From Mesorhizobium sp. RMAD-H1 (lineage in GTDB: Bacteria > Pseudomonadota > Alphaproteobacteria > Rhizobiales > Rhizobiaceae): a DNA stretch of 64,000 nt. The stretch spans positions 1-64,000 of the forward strand of contig NZ_JACHWN010000007.1 of the NCBI RefSeq assembly GCF_014191375.1, given 5' to 3'. A program made the position numbers and the translations under genes. The stretch's first letter is position 1. Every line of letters begins with the position of its first letter. Shown here piece by piece: positions 8,221 to 17,770 of the stretch. The notes under the pieces are model-generated. The model was not told the origin of the DNA, searched no databases, and saw only the letters and a program-made list of their open reading frames with translations.

Positions 8221-9171
8221 TCAAATTCGGTTCGGCTGAATGATGTATCGGACTTTCGGATTTCCACTCCAAGCCTCTGCCACCTTGTTGAGCGGCAAAG
8301 TCTGAAACGGCGGCGCAAAGCCCGCCGCAGGGGAGGCAGCCAGCAATTCGCCAGCACCAGCTAGCAATTCCTTGACGGGAACGCTGCCAATACCGCTGCC
8401 CAACAGTTCCAGCCCCGAACCGCGCAGCATATCACCACGAAGCGGGATGACATCGCCCGCCAGCGTTCCCAATTGCACATAGCGCAGGCGGGGTTCGCCT
8501 CGAGGCGAGCCGCGATTGCTGGCTGCGGCCTTCAGGATGCGGCTGGCAGGCTCACCCCAGACGAAGTCCAGAACAATGTCGATCCCGGCGTCAAATTGCG
8601 CGCGCAAAGCTTCGTCGGCGCTGTCGTTCAGCGCGATCTTCACATCAGCGTCGAGCCCCTCGAGCCTGTCAGGCGTACGTGCGACGGCAACGGTCTTGCT
8701 GGCGCCCAAGTGGCGCGCGAGCTGCAAGGCCATCCGGCCAGCGGCCCCGTTGGCACCGGTGACGAGCACGGTTTCCCCATTCTGGAGTTTCGCCCGTCGC
8801 GTCAGCGCGATCCACGACGCCAGTCCCGCGGTGGCGATTGCGGCAGCCTGATCGTCTGCAAGCTCCTCTGGTACGGGAACGAGCATGCCGCTTGATACGA
8901 GGGCTCTCTCGGCCATGGATCCGAAGGGTGCCTTGGGGAACAGGAAGTAGACACGTCGTCCGTCCGGATCGGTGCCGACACCGTCGACGCCGGCCACGAA
9001 ACCGGCGGAGCGGGCGCCTGCATAATGTCTGCCTGCCGCCAGCGCCCTGACGATGGGGCTCAATGGAGCGGCACCAACCATCACGACCGTTTCGCCCTCA
9101 CCTGCCAAAGGCTCGTCGAAGTCGCCAAATTCCGGCGCCGCATCAAAGGACGTTACGACTGCTGCTTTCAT
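8221..9171 (-). CDS. Zinc-less MDR family quinone oxidoreductase/alcohol dehydrogenase-like protein
   Basis: A 316-residue medium-chain dehydrogenase/reductase. The N-terminal GroES-like part (MKAAVVTSFDAAPEFGDFDE) lacks the catalytic and structural zinc cysteines. The Rossmann part has VLVTGANGAAGRMALQLAR (about 135-155), an NADPH-type A-x-x-G-x-x-G loop, followed by the expected acidic/basic beta2 end VAVARTPDRLEGL. This matches quinone oxidoreductases rather than zinc ADHs. Start at ATG 9171. It is divergent from an AraC regulator at 9296, which probably controls it; such pairs respond to electrophiles or quinones (inference). Confidence 0.85.
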   Translation of the reverse strand: MKAAVVTSFDAAPEFGDFDEPLAGEGETVVMVGAAPLSPIVRALAAGRHYAGARSAGFVAGVDGVGTDPDGRRVYFLFPKAPFGSMAERALVSSGMLVPVPEELADDQAAAIATAGLASWIALTRRAKLQNGETVLVTGANGAAGRMALQLARHLGASKTVAVARTPDRLEGLDADVKIALNDSADEALRAQFDAGIDIVLDFVWGEPASRILKAAASNRGSPRGEPRLRYVQLGTLAGDVIPLRGDMLRGSGLELLGSGIGSVPVKELLAGAGELLAASPAAGFAPPFQTLPLNKVAEAWSGNPKVRYIIQPNRI

Positions 9172-9295
9172 CTTCGTACTCCGCACTTCATTGCCGGCCT
9201 TTTCGGAGGCCAGTTCGCGGACTTAGATAGACCCAAGGCGTTGTACGATCTATACGCAGAAGTCCATTATTTGTTCGCGATCATCCTGGTGTCTT

Positions 9296-10222
9296 ATGGA
9301 TCCTCTTTCCGAAATCTTCGCTCTGCTTAAACCGCGCAGCTATATAACGGCAGGTTTCGATGCCGGCGGGCGATGGGCGCTTATCCTCGATGACCTGGCG
9401 GGCCGCATCAAATGCTACGCCGTGCTCAAAGGCATGTGCTGGCTCTCACCGGGTGATGACAATGCCTCTGTTCGGCTGAACGCGGGCGACTGCTTCGTCC
9501 TTCCAAGCGGACGCCAGGTCAAGATCGGCAGTGATCCGACCGCCGAACCCAGACGCGCAAGCGAGGTGCTCGACCCGAACCGGAGCGGAGAAATCGTTAC
9601 ATACAATGGCGGCGGGGATGTCTATCTGGTCGGCAGCCGGTTCGAAGTGAACGGGCGACACGCCGAAATGCTGCTGCGCACGCTCCCGCCTCTTATTCAA
9701 GTAAAGACATCGGGCGATCAGGCGAGGCTCAGGTGGTCCATTGAGCTCATGATGGAGGAATTTCGGGAGGCACGGCCGGGATCGTCTCTTGTCGCGCAGC
9801 AGTTGTCACATATGATGCTGGTGCAGGCGCTCCGCCTTTATCTGGCCGAGGGCAGCCGTAGCGAAACGGGATGGCTGGCAGCGCTGGCCGATCCTCAGAT
9901 GAGCAAAGCGATCGCTGCCATGCATCGTGACCCGGCCTTTCCGTGGACGCTGCAGGAACTGGCGCGGCACGTCGGCATGTCTCGGTCCGCTTTCGCTCAG
10001 AGATTTCGGGAACGCGTGGGAGAAACTCCTATTACCTACCTCACGCGCTGGCGCATGACCCTTGCAGGGGAGAGGCTGACGAATAGCCGCGACACCGTCG
10101 CTCAGGTCGCCGCCTCCTTCGGCTACACATCCGAGCACGCGTTCAACACGGCTTTCAGACGGACCATGGGGTGCTCACCAAGACGATATGCGAAAGAAGC
10201 CGCGGGCCACTCCGACCGCTGA
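9296..10222 (+). CDS. AraC family regulator with cupin N-terminal domain
   Basis: A 308-residue regulator. An N-terminal cupin_6-type sensor (about 1-170; CFVLPSGRQVKIG, GGGDVYLVGSRFEV) is followed by two AraC HTHs (about 205-300: TLQELARHVGMSRSAFAQRF and DTVAQVAASFGYTSEHAFNTAF ending FRRTMGCSPRRY, given in pieces). Cupin_6 AraC proteins typically activate a neighbouring oxidoreductase gene, here the MDR gene on the opposite strand 124 bp away. No inducer can be deduced. Confidence 0.88.
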   Translation: MDPLSEIFALLKPRSYITAGFDAGGRWALILDDLAGRIKCYAVLKGMCWLSPGDDNASVRLNAGDCFVLPSGRQVKIGSDPTAEPRRASEVLDPNRSGEIVTYNGGGDVYLVGSRFEVNGRHAEMLLRTLPPLIQVKTSGDQARLRWSIELMMEEFREARPGSSLVAQQLSHMMLVQALRLYLAEGSRSETGWLAALADPQMSKAIAAMHRDPAFPWTLQELARHVGMSRSAFAQRFRERVGETPITYLTRWRMTLAGERLTNSRDTVAQVAASFGYTSEHAFNTAFRRTMGCSPRRYAKEAAGHSDR

Positions 10223-10423
10223 GCTTCCTCCCTCGTCCCCGGACTGCTCTCCTGCACACGCAGGCGCCAATTCGATTTTGACTGCCAAGACACAAGTGGA
10301 TTTATCCGTTGGGACAATTGCCGTTGATGTCTCGAGTTTCGCCATCATCCTGAGCAGCGGACGCCTTATGCTCAACATGTCTCACCATCAGCCACAAGAT
10401 CGGCTCTGGAGTGCGAGGAGGGA

Positions 10424-10448
10424 GGAACATTCATCACGGCCTTTTGTT
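10424..10448 (+). promoter_or_regulatory. Candidate EcfG (general stress sigma) promoter
   Basis: GGAAC (10424-10428), 16 bp, then TGTT (10445-10448) fits the alphaproteobacterial EcfG consensus GGAAC-N16/17-nGTT. It lies about 40 bp before the manganese catalase start, an enzyme type known from EcfG regulons. Assignment rests on pattern match only. Confidence 0.5.
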
Positions 10449-10488
10449 CGCTTGCTGTCAATCATTTCAGCAAAAGAAGGGAAGCCAG

Positions 10489-11367
10489 ATGTTCTTTCGA
10501 ACGAACCAGTTCCAATACAATGCAAAGCCTGATCGTCCCGATCCCGTCTATGCCAAGAAGCTCCAGGAGGTGCTTGGCGGCCAATGGGGTGAGATCAGCG
10601 TGATGATGACCTATCTGTTCCAGGGCTGGAATTGTCGTGCGCCTGCCAAATATCGCGACATGATCCTCGATATCGGGACCGAGGAGATCGCCCATGTCGA
10701 GATGCTGGCGACGATGATTGCGCGCCTTCTGGAAACGTCGCCCGTGGAGGCGCAGGAGGAAGCAGCGAAGAACTCCGCAGTCGGCGCTATCCTGGGAGGC
10801 TCCCGCCTTGAGGACGTGCTCGTTTCCGGAATGAACCCGCAGCATGCCATCGTCTCCGGTCTTGGGGCGACGCCCACCGACAGCGTCGGCTATCCCTGGA
10901 ATGCGCGCTATACGATCGCTTCGGGCAATCTTCTTGCGGACTTCCGATTCAACGTCACGGCTGAATCGCAAGGGCGCCTCCAGGTCTGCCGGCTTTACGA
11001 AATGACGGATGATCCCGGCGTGCGGGACATGCTCTCCTTTCTGATCGCACGGGACACGATGCATCAGAACCAATGGCTGGCGGCAATCGCCGAACTGGAG
11101 GCGGATGGGCTGGAGGCTACGCCGGTGCCGCAGAGTTTCCCGCAAGACCTTGAAAAATCGGAGGTCGCTTATCAGTTCTGGAACTGCTCCGACGGTACGG
11201 ACAGCAAAGCCGGGCGGTGGGCAAAAGGACCGACGCCCGATGGCAAGGGAGAGTTCCAGTATCTGGAACATCCGCAGCCGCTGGGGGAGACAGTCGAGGA
11301 GCTTGCCGCTGGTGATCCACTGCTTCATGGCACCCCCAAGAGGCCGATGCCTCCCGCCGCGTCATGA
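10489..11367 (+). CDS. Manganese (non-haem) catalase
   Basis: A 292-residue dimanganese catalase that disproportionates H2O2. The four-helix ferritin-like core shows the ligand carboxylates and histidines in GGQWGEISVMMTYLFQGWNC (about 30-50), GTEEIAHVEMLATMI, RFNVTAESQGRLQVCRLYEM and ARDTMHQNQWL. The C-terminal part (PQDLEKSEVAYQFWNCSDG) is the usual extended tail. Start ATG 10489 has AAGAAGGGA upstream. It stands alone behind a stress-type promoter. With katG (50.9 kb) it is the second peroxide-degrading enzyme in the window. Confidence 0.93.
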   Translation: MFFRTNQFQYNAKPDRPDPVYAKKLQEVLGGQWGEISVMMTYLFQGWNCRAPAKYRDMILDIGTEEIAHVEMLATMIARLLETSPVEAQEEAAKNSAVGAILGGSRLEDVLVSGMNPQHAIVSGLGATPTDSVGYPWNARYTIASGNLLADFRFNVTAESQGRLQVCRLYEMTDDPGVRDMLSFLIARDTMHQNQWLAAIAELEADGLEATPVPQSFPQDLEKSEVAYQFWNCSDGTDSKAGRWAKGPTPDGKGEFQYLEHPQPLGETVEELAAGDPLLHGTPKRPMPPAAS

Positions 11368-12279
11368 GCGTTGCAGTCGATTTGATGCGCTCCTTCGCAA
11401 TGACTTCCGGCGCGAGTTGTCGGGTAAAGAAGCACCATTCTCTTTCGAGATGAGGCAGCCATTCTTGGGATAGCTGGAGTATGTTGAAACCTGGATCATG
11501 ATCCCGCGTTCTGCGGCGATGGCTGAGGACGCGGGAACTTTTCGACAAAAAATTGAGCAAACCCGACGCCAAATTGAGCCACAGCCGCACACCGCAATCC
11601 CAGCCCCGTCCACAATCCGGCATTCTTGATGGCTAGCTACTGTTCAGCATGATGAAGCCGGGCATCGAGCTGCTTCGGCTTTCAGATGTTGTGGATATCG
11701 ACTTCCCGTGGTGGTCGAGCAATATTGCGACGCCACCTGCGGAACAAATCAGCCGAAAATCGTAGGTCAGCGCAGAATGAGCGAGAACATCCAGCACCTC
11801 GAAGGGTTTTCGTCGCCGTCCACATCAACTTGGAAGTGGGTGTGGAGCAGCCAACTGGCTGAGCAAACATCCGGAAGAAGGAAGAGGCCCGGCCGAGGGG
11901 GTATGTTGCGGGTAGGGGCCGGGCCTCAGCGTCGATTAAGCATCGAACATCATAATTGTGGAATACTCCAATATGATATGCAACAACAATTTATATTGTA
12001 CTTCTCATAATCAAGGATATTAACAGATATTCCTTTTGAAAATATCCATATAAGTTTCGAAGTATTGAACCATAATCTCTTCTATTTCCTTTCTGTCGCT
12101 GCTAATGCCGTGAATTCTTTGTCGACTAGCCAGGTGATTGCGATGCCAGGCGCAATCATTATTGCTGATCATTGAAGGCGATGATGGCCTCCTTGCTCGA
12201 CGACGCAGGTTTCATTCTCTGCTGATGCGGGGGCAGAGAAGCAAACCGGCACGCCACATGGGTGATTTCGCCATGGCCC
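11368..12279. other. Gene-free 0.9-kb intergenic region
   Basis: No open frame here has convincing coding character. It contains a weak 7-bp GC stem CCCGCGT/ACGCGGG (11503-11535) followed by AACTTTT, which could terminate the catalase transcript; an 11-bp GC-rich inverted repeat at 11884-11927; and an AT-rich stretch (about 11940-12170) just beyond the 3' end of the autotransporter gene. The AT-rich part differs from its surroundings and may be a remnant of transferred DNA. Confidence 0.5.
11884..11927. repeat. 11-bp GC-rich inverted repeat
   Basis: GAGGCCCGGCC (11884-11894) and GGCCGGGCCTC (11917-11927) are perfectly complementary with a 22-nt loop. It could be a terminator or a transcript-stabilising hairpin in the gap between the catalase and autotransporter genes. 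No T-tract follows on either strand. Confidence 0.5.
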
Positions 12280-15200
12280 TCACCATGTGACCTTCAGTCC
12301 AAGATTGCCGTTGACCTTGTAACTGTCTGCGAAGTGTTCGAGGCTGGTCTCAACCGCGACCTCGCCATAGAGCGCGTATTTGCCATCGGCCCAGCTATAG
12401 GTGCCGCCGCCGCCGATCCCGCCCCAGGTCCGCTCGTTCTCGCTGGTAAAGCTCACGCCCGACACCTCGATCCGGCCGCCCTCGCGGAACTCATGATAGA
12501 GATTGGCGATGGCATAGACGCTGGACCGCACCAGCATGCCGTCATCGCCGCGCCAGGCCCGGCCGTAATCGGCCGAGAGGCCGAGCCGGCCCCGCAGGCT
12601 GTCGCTCCTGTCGGGCGACACATTGGCGCCGAACGGATCGTCGAAACCGTCGAAATCCACCTGCGACCAGCTGATCTGCGCCTGCGGGGTGAGCGCCCAG
12701 GCGGGGGTCAGCGCGAAACGCCGGCCCGCCTCCAGCCCCAGCGCATAGCCAAAGCCGTCATTGCCGTCGATGAGCGTGCGCTGCGCCGTCGCCGAGTTAA
12801 GATCGCTGTCATACCAAGTCGCCTGCCCCTGGGCGTCGAGATAGAAGCCCTCCTCGCCATACCAGGTCAGCGTGCCGCCAAGCCCGTAGCCGTCGGTGGT
12901 AATGCTGCCATCGCCATGGACGGCGCTGACATCGGCCTTGGCATGGCCGTAATGCACGGTCAGTCCGCCGATCAGGCTGCCGGCCTCGTTCTCGTAAAGC
13001 AGGCCGTCGAGGCCGGACCGCATCCGGAAGGTGTCGATGTCGTATCGGGTGGCGCTGGTGGAATATTTCGGCTCGAAGCGGCCATGCGACCCCTCGATCC
13101 GTCCCCACATGGCCGCGGCCATGTCGACGGCCGTCCCTGCATCGGGCGAAGGCACTGCATCGGCAAAGCCCGGCCCGTCGCGCTCCTCCAGCACAGGATT
13201 GGCCGCCCCGCGCCAGTAGCGGTTGCCGACACGTTCGCGCAGCGTGCCCATGGAATTCAACTGCTGCAGCACCTGCGCATAGGCCTCGTAGATCGGAACG
13301 CCCGGCTGGTAGTGGGGTTGGACCACGGGCCCCGGTCCGGGTTGCGTCGGATCGCCTGGATTACCCGGATCGCCGGGGAATGAGGGTCCCGGCCCTGGCT
13401 GCGTCGGGTCGCCCGGCTGAGGCCCGGGTCCGGGTCCGGGACCCGGCTGCAGCGGATCACCCTGGAGCGTCGTGCGCAAATACCAGTCGCCGTCGGTGGG
13501 CGTCGAAATCCCGTTCTTGAAGAGCCTGTAGGAATAGGCACCCGCCACCACTGCCGGATCGCCCTGGAAGGTATAGTCGCCCAGCAGGGTGAAGGTGGCG
13601 TTGGATGCGCCGTCGACATCGATGACCTTGATACCCTCATTGGTGATGGCGCCGTTGCCGCCGACATTCCGGACCGCGATCGTTCCCGTTCCCGAAGTCG
13701 AGCCCGTCACATGCATGCGGTGGGTTTTCGAATCGTCGTAGCCAAGCTGGCTGGCGAGCATAATCGCACCGCCCCGCCCAATATAGTCGCCGTTGACGGA
13801 AAGCGTCGTGCCGGGCGAGTCACCACCGAGATCTACCATGCCTGCATTGGTCAGTGAAGCAACGCTCTGGTCATAGCCGGCGAGGCCGAGAACCGCGCCC
13901 GAAGCGACGCTGAAATTGGACGCAGCGCTAAAGACGTTCGCCGCACCGGCCGCCAGAGTGCCGGCATTCACCGCCGTGTCGCCCAGATAGGTGCTGGCGC
14001 CGGTCAGCTTCAAGGTAGCGGAGCCAGTCTTGCTCATTCCGCCATGGCCATCGATCGGGCCGGTCAGTGTCAGATCGCCATCGGTCTGGAAAGTGCCGCC
14101 ACCATCGTCCAACGTTATCGACCGCGCGGTGCTGAAGGCATTGGTATTCCGAAGCGTACCGCCACCGAAGATGAGTTCGCCGTCGGCCGCGCCGAGATTG
14201 GCGTCGGCCGCGATCGACACAGTGCCTTCGTCGAAGAAAGTGCCGCCTTGATAGTCGTTGCTGCCGGTCAGCGTCAGCGTGGCGATGCCGGTCTTGAAAA
14301 GCGAACCGCCGCCGCTGATCTTGCCATTCCAGGTCAGGCTCTGGTCGGTCTGGAAATTACCGGTATCGTCGATCGTCACGGCGCGGCTGGAACTGAACTC
14401 CGCCGTGTTCTGCAGCGTACCGTCCCCGAAGGCGAGGTCACCCGACTGATCGCCGAGATTGGCATCCGAGGAGACCGAGAGGGTGCCGTGCTGAATGGTG
14501 GTGCCGCCGAGATAGGTGTTGGTGCCGGCGAGCACCAATGTGCCGCCATCGGTCTTCACCAGCCTGCCGGTTCCGGTCAGCTCGGAGGCGATCGTGGCAG
14601 TCAGCGACGCATTGCCGAAGCCCGTGCCGGTGCGGATGATGGTCTGATCCGCATCAAGCGCGATTGCATCTCCTTCGATGCGATAACCGTCGACGGCGAA
14701 CTGCATGCCGGCGACATTGATCGCTCCGCCACTGTCGTTAACGGTAACCGTGCCGGCCGTCCCCTGGAAGATAGCAAAATGCCCGTCTGCCCAGGGGCGA
14801 TTGAACGCGCCGTCCATCCCGGTCCAGTCATCGTTCGACAGGTTCCAGGTGCCCGACCCGCCATCGACCGAGCCATTGTCGTGTTGTGCGGTGCTGTCGC
14901 CATCCCAATAGCTGAGGGTCACGCCGCTGCTGTTGATCAGATTGACCTCATTTGCCACCGAGGTTTGCAAGGTGAGATCGGTTTGCACGATGCCCTCAGG
15001 CAGCGTGCCGAAATCAAGCCCATTGTCGGTGAGACTGCCGCTATAATTGAACAACCGGTAAAGGCCGGGGCTGAAGCCGCCAAGATCATGGATGTCAAGC
15101 GTGCCGTCCAGCGTCAGATTGCCCGCGACGTCGAACAGCCCCGTCGTCTCCGGCGTGCCGAGCGAGACATCGACTATGGCACCGCCGTCCAGCACGAGGT

Positions 15201-17121
15201 TGCCGCCGAACTTCAGTTGCTGGTTCTGCACACCGACCAGCGTGCCCGACACGGACGTGTCGCCCACCACGGTGCCGTTACCGCTGAGTGTACCCGAACT
15301 CAAGACGCCCAAGGTCCCACCAAGCGTTCCGTTCACCCTCAACTCGCCCTGCTCGACTGCGGTTGCTCCCGCAAAGCCGCTGCTGTCGCCGGCCACGACC
15401 AGGGTGCCGCCGCCCAACTTGTCGAACTCGCCCGTACCGGCGACGGCACCGGAGATCGTGAATTCGTTGTTGGTATCCGCGACGTCGATGGCGCCTCCAC
15501 CATCACCGATATGGATGGCGCGCGCGGTCGAGGTATAGTTCCTGCCGTTCACCTGAAGCCCACCCCCGTCCAGCGTCAGGCCGCCAGAGGGATCTCCCAG
15601 ATTGATGTCCTGGGAAACGGACAGCCAGCCATCGCCGTTCACCACCGTGCCGCCCCTATAGCTGTTCGCACCGGTGAAGGTCAGCGCGCCGGAGCCCGAG
15701 TGGGTGACGCTGCCATCTCCGCTGATAACGCCGTCATAGACGTATGGGTCGGAGCGGTTGAAAGCCAGCGCAGCATTGTTGGTGATATCACCTGCGATGC
15801 TGCCGCTCGTTCCGCCATTGCCTATCTGTAGAATTCCACCTGAAATAGTGGTCGAGCCCGCATAAGTATTGTTGCCGGTGAGAATGGTCGTTCCGGCGAT
15901 CTGGTTGACCGTGCCGCTCCCGGATATCGCGGGTGCGAAGACATAGCCGGTGTTTGTGTGGTTGAAATTGATGATACCGGTGCCGGCCCCGAACTTCACG
16001 CCGCTCGCGGTGATGGTGCCGGCCCCCACTGCGGTTGCGGACTGCGCAGCACCGATGTTCAATGTTCCGGTAGAGCTGGATATCACTGCGATGCTCAATG
16101 CCCCCGTTGTCGAAACGCCGCCTCCCCCCGAGACGGTGAGTGCGCCTGTTCCGGCGTTGCCGATCGTGATACCGGCGCTGTTGGTCAACAGGGAATTGGC
16201 GCCATCGACGGCAACCGTGCCTCTGCCGGTCCCATTATCGCCAATCCTGACCGGCGATGCGCCGGCGTCCATTTTGCCGCCGGCGGAAACGTTAAGCGTA
16301 CCGGCGCCGTAACCGCCAATGTGAAAAACGGTATTGCCGGTTAGCGTCCAGGCTGATCCGTCACCCGTAATGGTTGCAGTCGCGTTACCCGCCTGCTGCC
16401 CGGCGCCAGAACCGCCGGTCGCGAGCGCCCCGACCTCGCTGACGACCGTGCCTCCATTTTCGATCCAAAGCGTGCCGGTGCCATAGAAACCGAGGCTGAC
16501 CCAACCTTGTTTGTTTGCAATAGGAACAGTTATATTCGAACCGGCACCGGTGACCGTCACCCGGCCGGTTGCGTTATTCTCATAGCCGATGAATAACTGG
16601 GAACCGCTGATCGCCGTCCCCGCCCCGAGCGATAGAAAACCCTCCAGGTCCTTGGCGCCTACTCTTACCTCACCCAGTGTCGTGCTGATCAGTTTCGAAC
16701 CGGCACCGCTCAGGGTAACTGACGCACCAAACCCGAGGGCATTTCCGGCGATGTGAAGCACCTGACGGGACTGCATGAGGGATCCGCCATTATTAATCGT
16801 CAGTTCACCGGACTGATTGCTCCCTCCTACCGTTATTGGCCCCTGAAAATTGGTGATCGCAGTACTGATGGTCGGCGATAGCGTGGCCGAATTAATGATG
16901 ACATTGTTATTGGCGGAAGGCGCATGGCCGAGAGACCAGTTGCCAGCATCATTCCAGTCGGCGCTGGCCGCTCCTGTCCACCTATTGATATCCGCAGCGA
17001 CGGCCGCTGGAATATTCAAAGCCATATGGGTCAATGCTATAAAGGAAACGGAATAAAGGAGCTTTTTGAAGCGTTTTTCCAGGCAATGAGCCGGCGCGAC
17101 CGACAGATTCTTGCAATTCAT
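12280..17121 (-). CDS. Large autotransporter (type Va secretion) with PATR passenger repeats
   Basis: About 1613 residues. An extended signal peptide (MNCKNLSVAPAHCLEKRFKK, then a hydrophobic stretch to AAVAA) leads to a beta-helical passenger. The passenger has many autotransporter-associated repeats of the form GGGTLVLAGTNTYLGGTTI, GIATLTLTGSNDYQGGTF and SATLKLTGASTYLGDTAV. A Pro-Gly linker rich in PGPGPGPG and TQPGPGP (about 1219-1270) precedes a YEAYAQVLQQLNSMGTLRER helix and a C-terminal barrel (about 1330-1613) ending in a terminal Trp (LGLKVTW). Role: surface display, probably adhesion. Start 17121 was chosen because the signal peptide begins there. Flanked by large AT-rich gaps, it is monocistronic. 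Confidence 0.92.
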   Translation of the reverse strand: MNCKNLSVAPAHCLEKRFKKLLYSVSFIALTHMALNIPAAVAADINRWTGAASADWNDAGNWSLGHAPSANNNVIINSATLSPTISTAITNFQGPITVGGSNQSGELTINNGGSLMQSRQVLHIAGNALGFGASVTLSGAGSKLISTTLGEVRVGAKDLEGFLSLGAGTAISGSQLFIGYENNATGRVTVTGAGSNITVPIANKQGWVSLGFYGTGTLWIENGGTVVSEVGALATGGSGAGQQAGNATATITGDGSAWTLTGNTVFHIGGYGAGTLNVSAGGKMDAGASPVRIGDNGTGRGTVAVDGANSLLTNSAGITIGNAGTGALTVSGGGGVSTTGALSIAVISSSTGTLNIGAAQSATAVGAGTITASGVKFGAGTGIINFNHTNTGYVFAPAISGSGTVNQIAGTTILTGNNTYAGSTTISGGILQIGNGGTSGSIAGDITNNAALAFNRSDPYVYDGVISGDGSVTHSGSGALTFTGANSYRGGTVVNGDGWLSVSQDINLGDPSGGLTLDGGGLQVNGRNYTSTARAIHIGDGGGAIDVADTNNEFTISGAVAGTGEFDKLGGGTLVVAGDSSGFAGATAVEQGELRVNGTLGGTLGVLSSGTLSGNGTVVGDTSVSGTLVGVQNQQLKFGGNLVLDGGAIVDVSLGTPETTGLFDVAGNLTLDGTLDIHDLGGFSPGLYRLFNYSGSLTDNGLDFGTLPEGIVQTDLTLQTSVANEVNLINSSGVTLSYWDGDSTAQHDNGSVDGGSGTWNLSNDDWTGMDGAFNRPWADGHFAIFQGTAGTVTVNDSGGAINVAGMQFAVDGYRIEGDAIALDADQTIIRTGTGFGNASLTATIASELTGTGRLVKTDGGTLVLAGTNTYLGGTTIQHGTLSVSSDANLGDQSGDLAFGDGTLQNTAEFSSSRAVTIDDTGNFQTDQSLTWNGKISGGGSLFKTGIATLTLTGSNDYQGGTFFDEGTVSIAADANLGAADGELIFGGGTLRNTNAFSTARSITLDDGGGTFQTDGDLTLTGPIDGHGGMSKTGSATLKLTGASTYLGDTAVNAGTLAAGAANVFSAASNFSVASGAVLGLAGYDQSVASLTNAGMVDLGGDSPGTTLSVNGDYIGRGGAIMLASQLGYDDSKTHRMHVTGSTSGTGTIAVRNVGGNGAITNEGIKVIDVDGASNATFTLLGDYTFQGDPAVVAGAYSYRLFKNGISTPTDGDWYLRTTLQGDPLQPGPGPGPGPQPGDPTQPGPGPSFPGDPGNPGDPTQPGPGPVVQPHYQPGVPIYEAYAQVLQQLNSMGTLRERVGNRYWRGAANPVLEERDGPGFADAVPSPDAGTAVDMAAAMWGRIEGSHGRFEPKYSTSATRYDIDTFRMRSGLDGLLYENEAGSLIGGLTVHYGHAKADVSAVHGDGSITTDGYGLGGTLTWYGEEGFYLDAQGQATWYDSDLNSATAQRTLIDGNDGFGYALGLEAGRRFALTPAWALTPQAQISWSQVDFDGFDDPFGANVSPDRSDSLRGRLGLSADYGRAWRGDDGMLVRSSVYAIANLYHEFREGGRIEVSGVSFTSENERTWGGIGGGGTYSWADGKYALYGEVAVETSLEHFADSYKVNGNLGLKVTW

Positions 17122-17640
17122 CCTGCCACTTCCCCCTCCCTTACGGGTACCACGGATAAATACTGGCACTCCGCAAAACCCCGATAATAGACAAACATCC
17201 CCCAAGAAGCTTTCCGCACTGCATCACAATAGATAACAGAATCCGCCCGACGCAGTGCAAGCGAAGCTCCAAAGCTATTCTTCATTGATATCTGAAATAT
17301 TGTTTTTCACAATATTATCATTGCGCAATATTGTGAATAACTTCCGATCCGAGAAATTGGGAGGCGGGCCTACCGCTTCAACACAATTTCCGGCCACCAT
17401 TCAACTCAAGTATATCATTGTAAGAAAAAGCAAAATTTATGATTTTACAATTGCGCGGCGTCGGATCACCCATATCAGTCACACCACCTTGCAGGTCGCG
17501 ACGCGTGTCGTGAGCTGTAAATTCAAAGCCACGCCCAGGCCGCCTCAATGAAGTGCGCTCATCTTGAGTACGCTTCCACACGGCTAAAGCTGTGCGTGGC
17601 TCGATGCATGAGCCCATAGGCCAAATAAGTCCGCGCCCCC
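17122..17640. other. AT-rich upstream region of the autotransporter gene
   Basis: About 0.5 kb between the divergent autotransporter and terC genes, clearly AT-richer than the coding DNA around it, with no credible gene. It contains the 11-bp inverted repeat at 17306-17337. AT-rich DNA of this kind upstream of surface-protein genes is often bound by silencers such as MucR/Ros in this group of bacteria (inference). Confidence 0.5.
17306..17337. promoter_or_regulatory. 11-bp inverted repeat upstream of the autotransporter
   Basis: TTCACAATATT (17306-17316) and AATATTGTGAA (17327-17337) are a perfect inverted repeat with a 10-nt spacer (centre-to-centre 21 bp, two helical turns). This spacing suits a dimeric or tetrameric regulator. 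It lies about 185 bp before the autotransporter start. A cruciform or RNA hairpin is the alternative reading. Confidence 0.5.
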
Positions 17641-17690
17641 TTGACGTCCTGCGCTGACATTACAATCTATGCACCAACCCGCTGGTCCGG

Positions 17691-17761
17691 GCCCCTCTGG
17701 CAAGAGCCTCGGCACTCTTGTGATGTCGGACCGTTTTTCCGACAACCAGTGCCGATAGGGG
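17691..17761 (+). promoter_or_regulatory. Structured 5' leader of terC with alternative hairpins
   Basis: Outer stem CGGCACT (17710-17716) with AGTGCCG (17748-17754) encloses inner stem GTCGGA (17725-17730) with TCCGAC (17738-17743). A competing hairpin CAAGAG (17701-17706) with CTCTTG (17715-17720) shares bases 17715-17716 with the outer stem. CCCCT (17692-17696) can pair with the SD AGGGG (17757-17761). terC/alx genes elsewhere often carry the manganese-responsive yybP-ykoY riboswitch, but I do not see that motif's conserved loops here. Confidence 0.5.
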
Positions 17762-17770
17762 ATTTAGGTT

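Noticed and set aside
11533..11560. GGGAACTTTT as a possible EcfG promoter
   Set aside because: No nGTT occurs 16-17 bp downstream and no gene follows on that strand.
13310..13470. Tandem GC repeats resembling a CRISPR or VNTR
   Set aside because: They encode the Pro-Gly linker of the autotransporter in frame; there are no regular spacers.
14044..15831. 595-residue plus-strand open frame
   Set aside because: It lies antisense within the autotransporter passenger; repeat-rich GC codons leave the opposite frame open, and its product shows only mirrored repeats.
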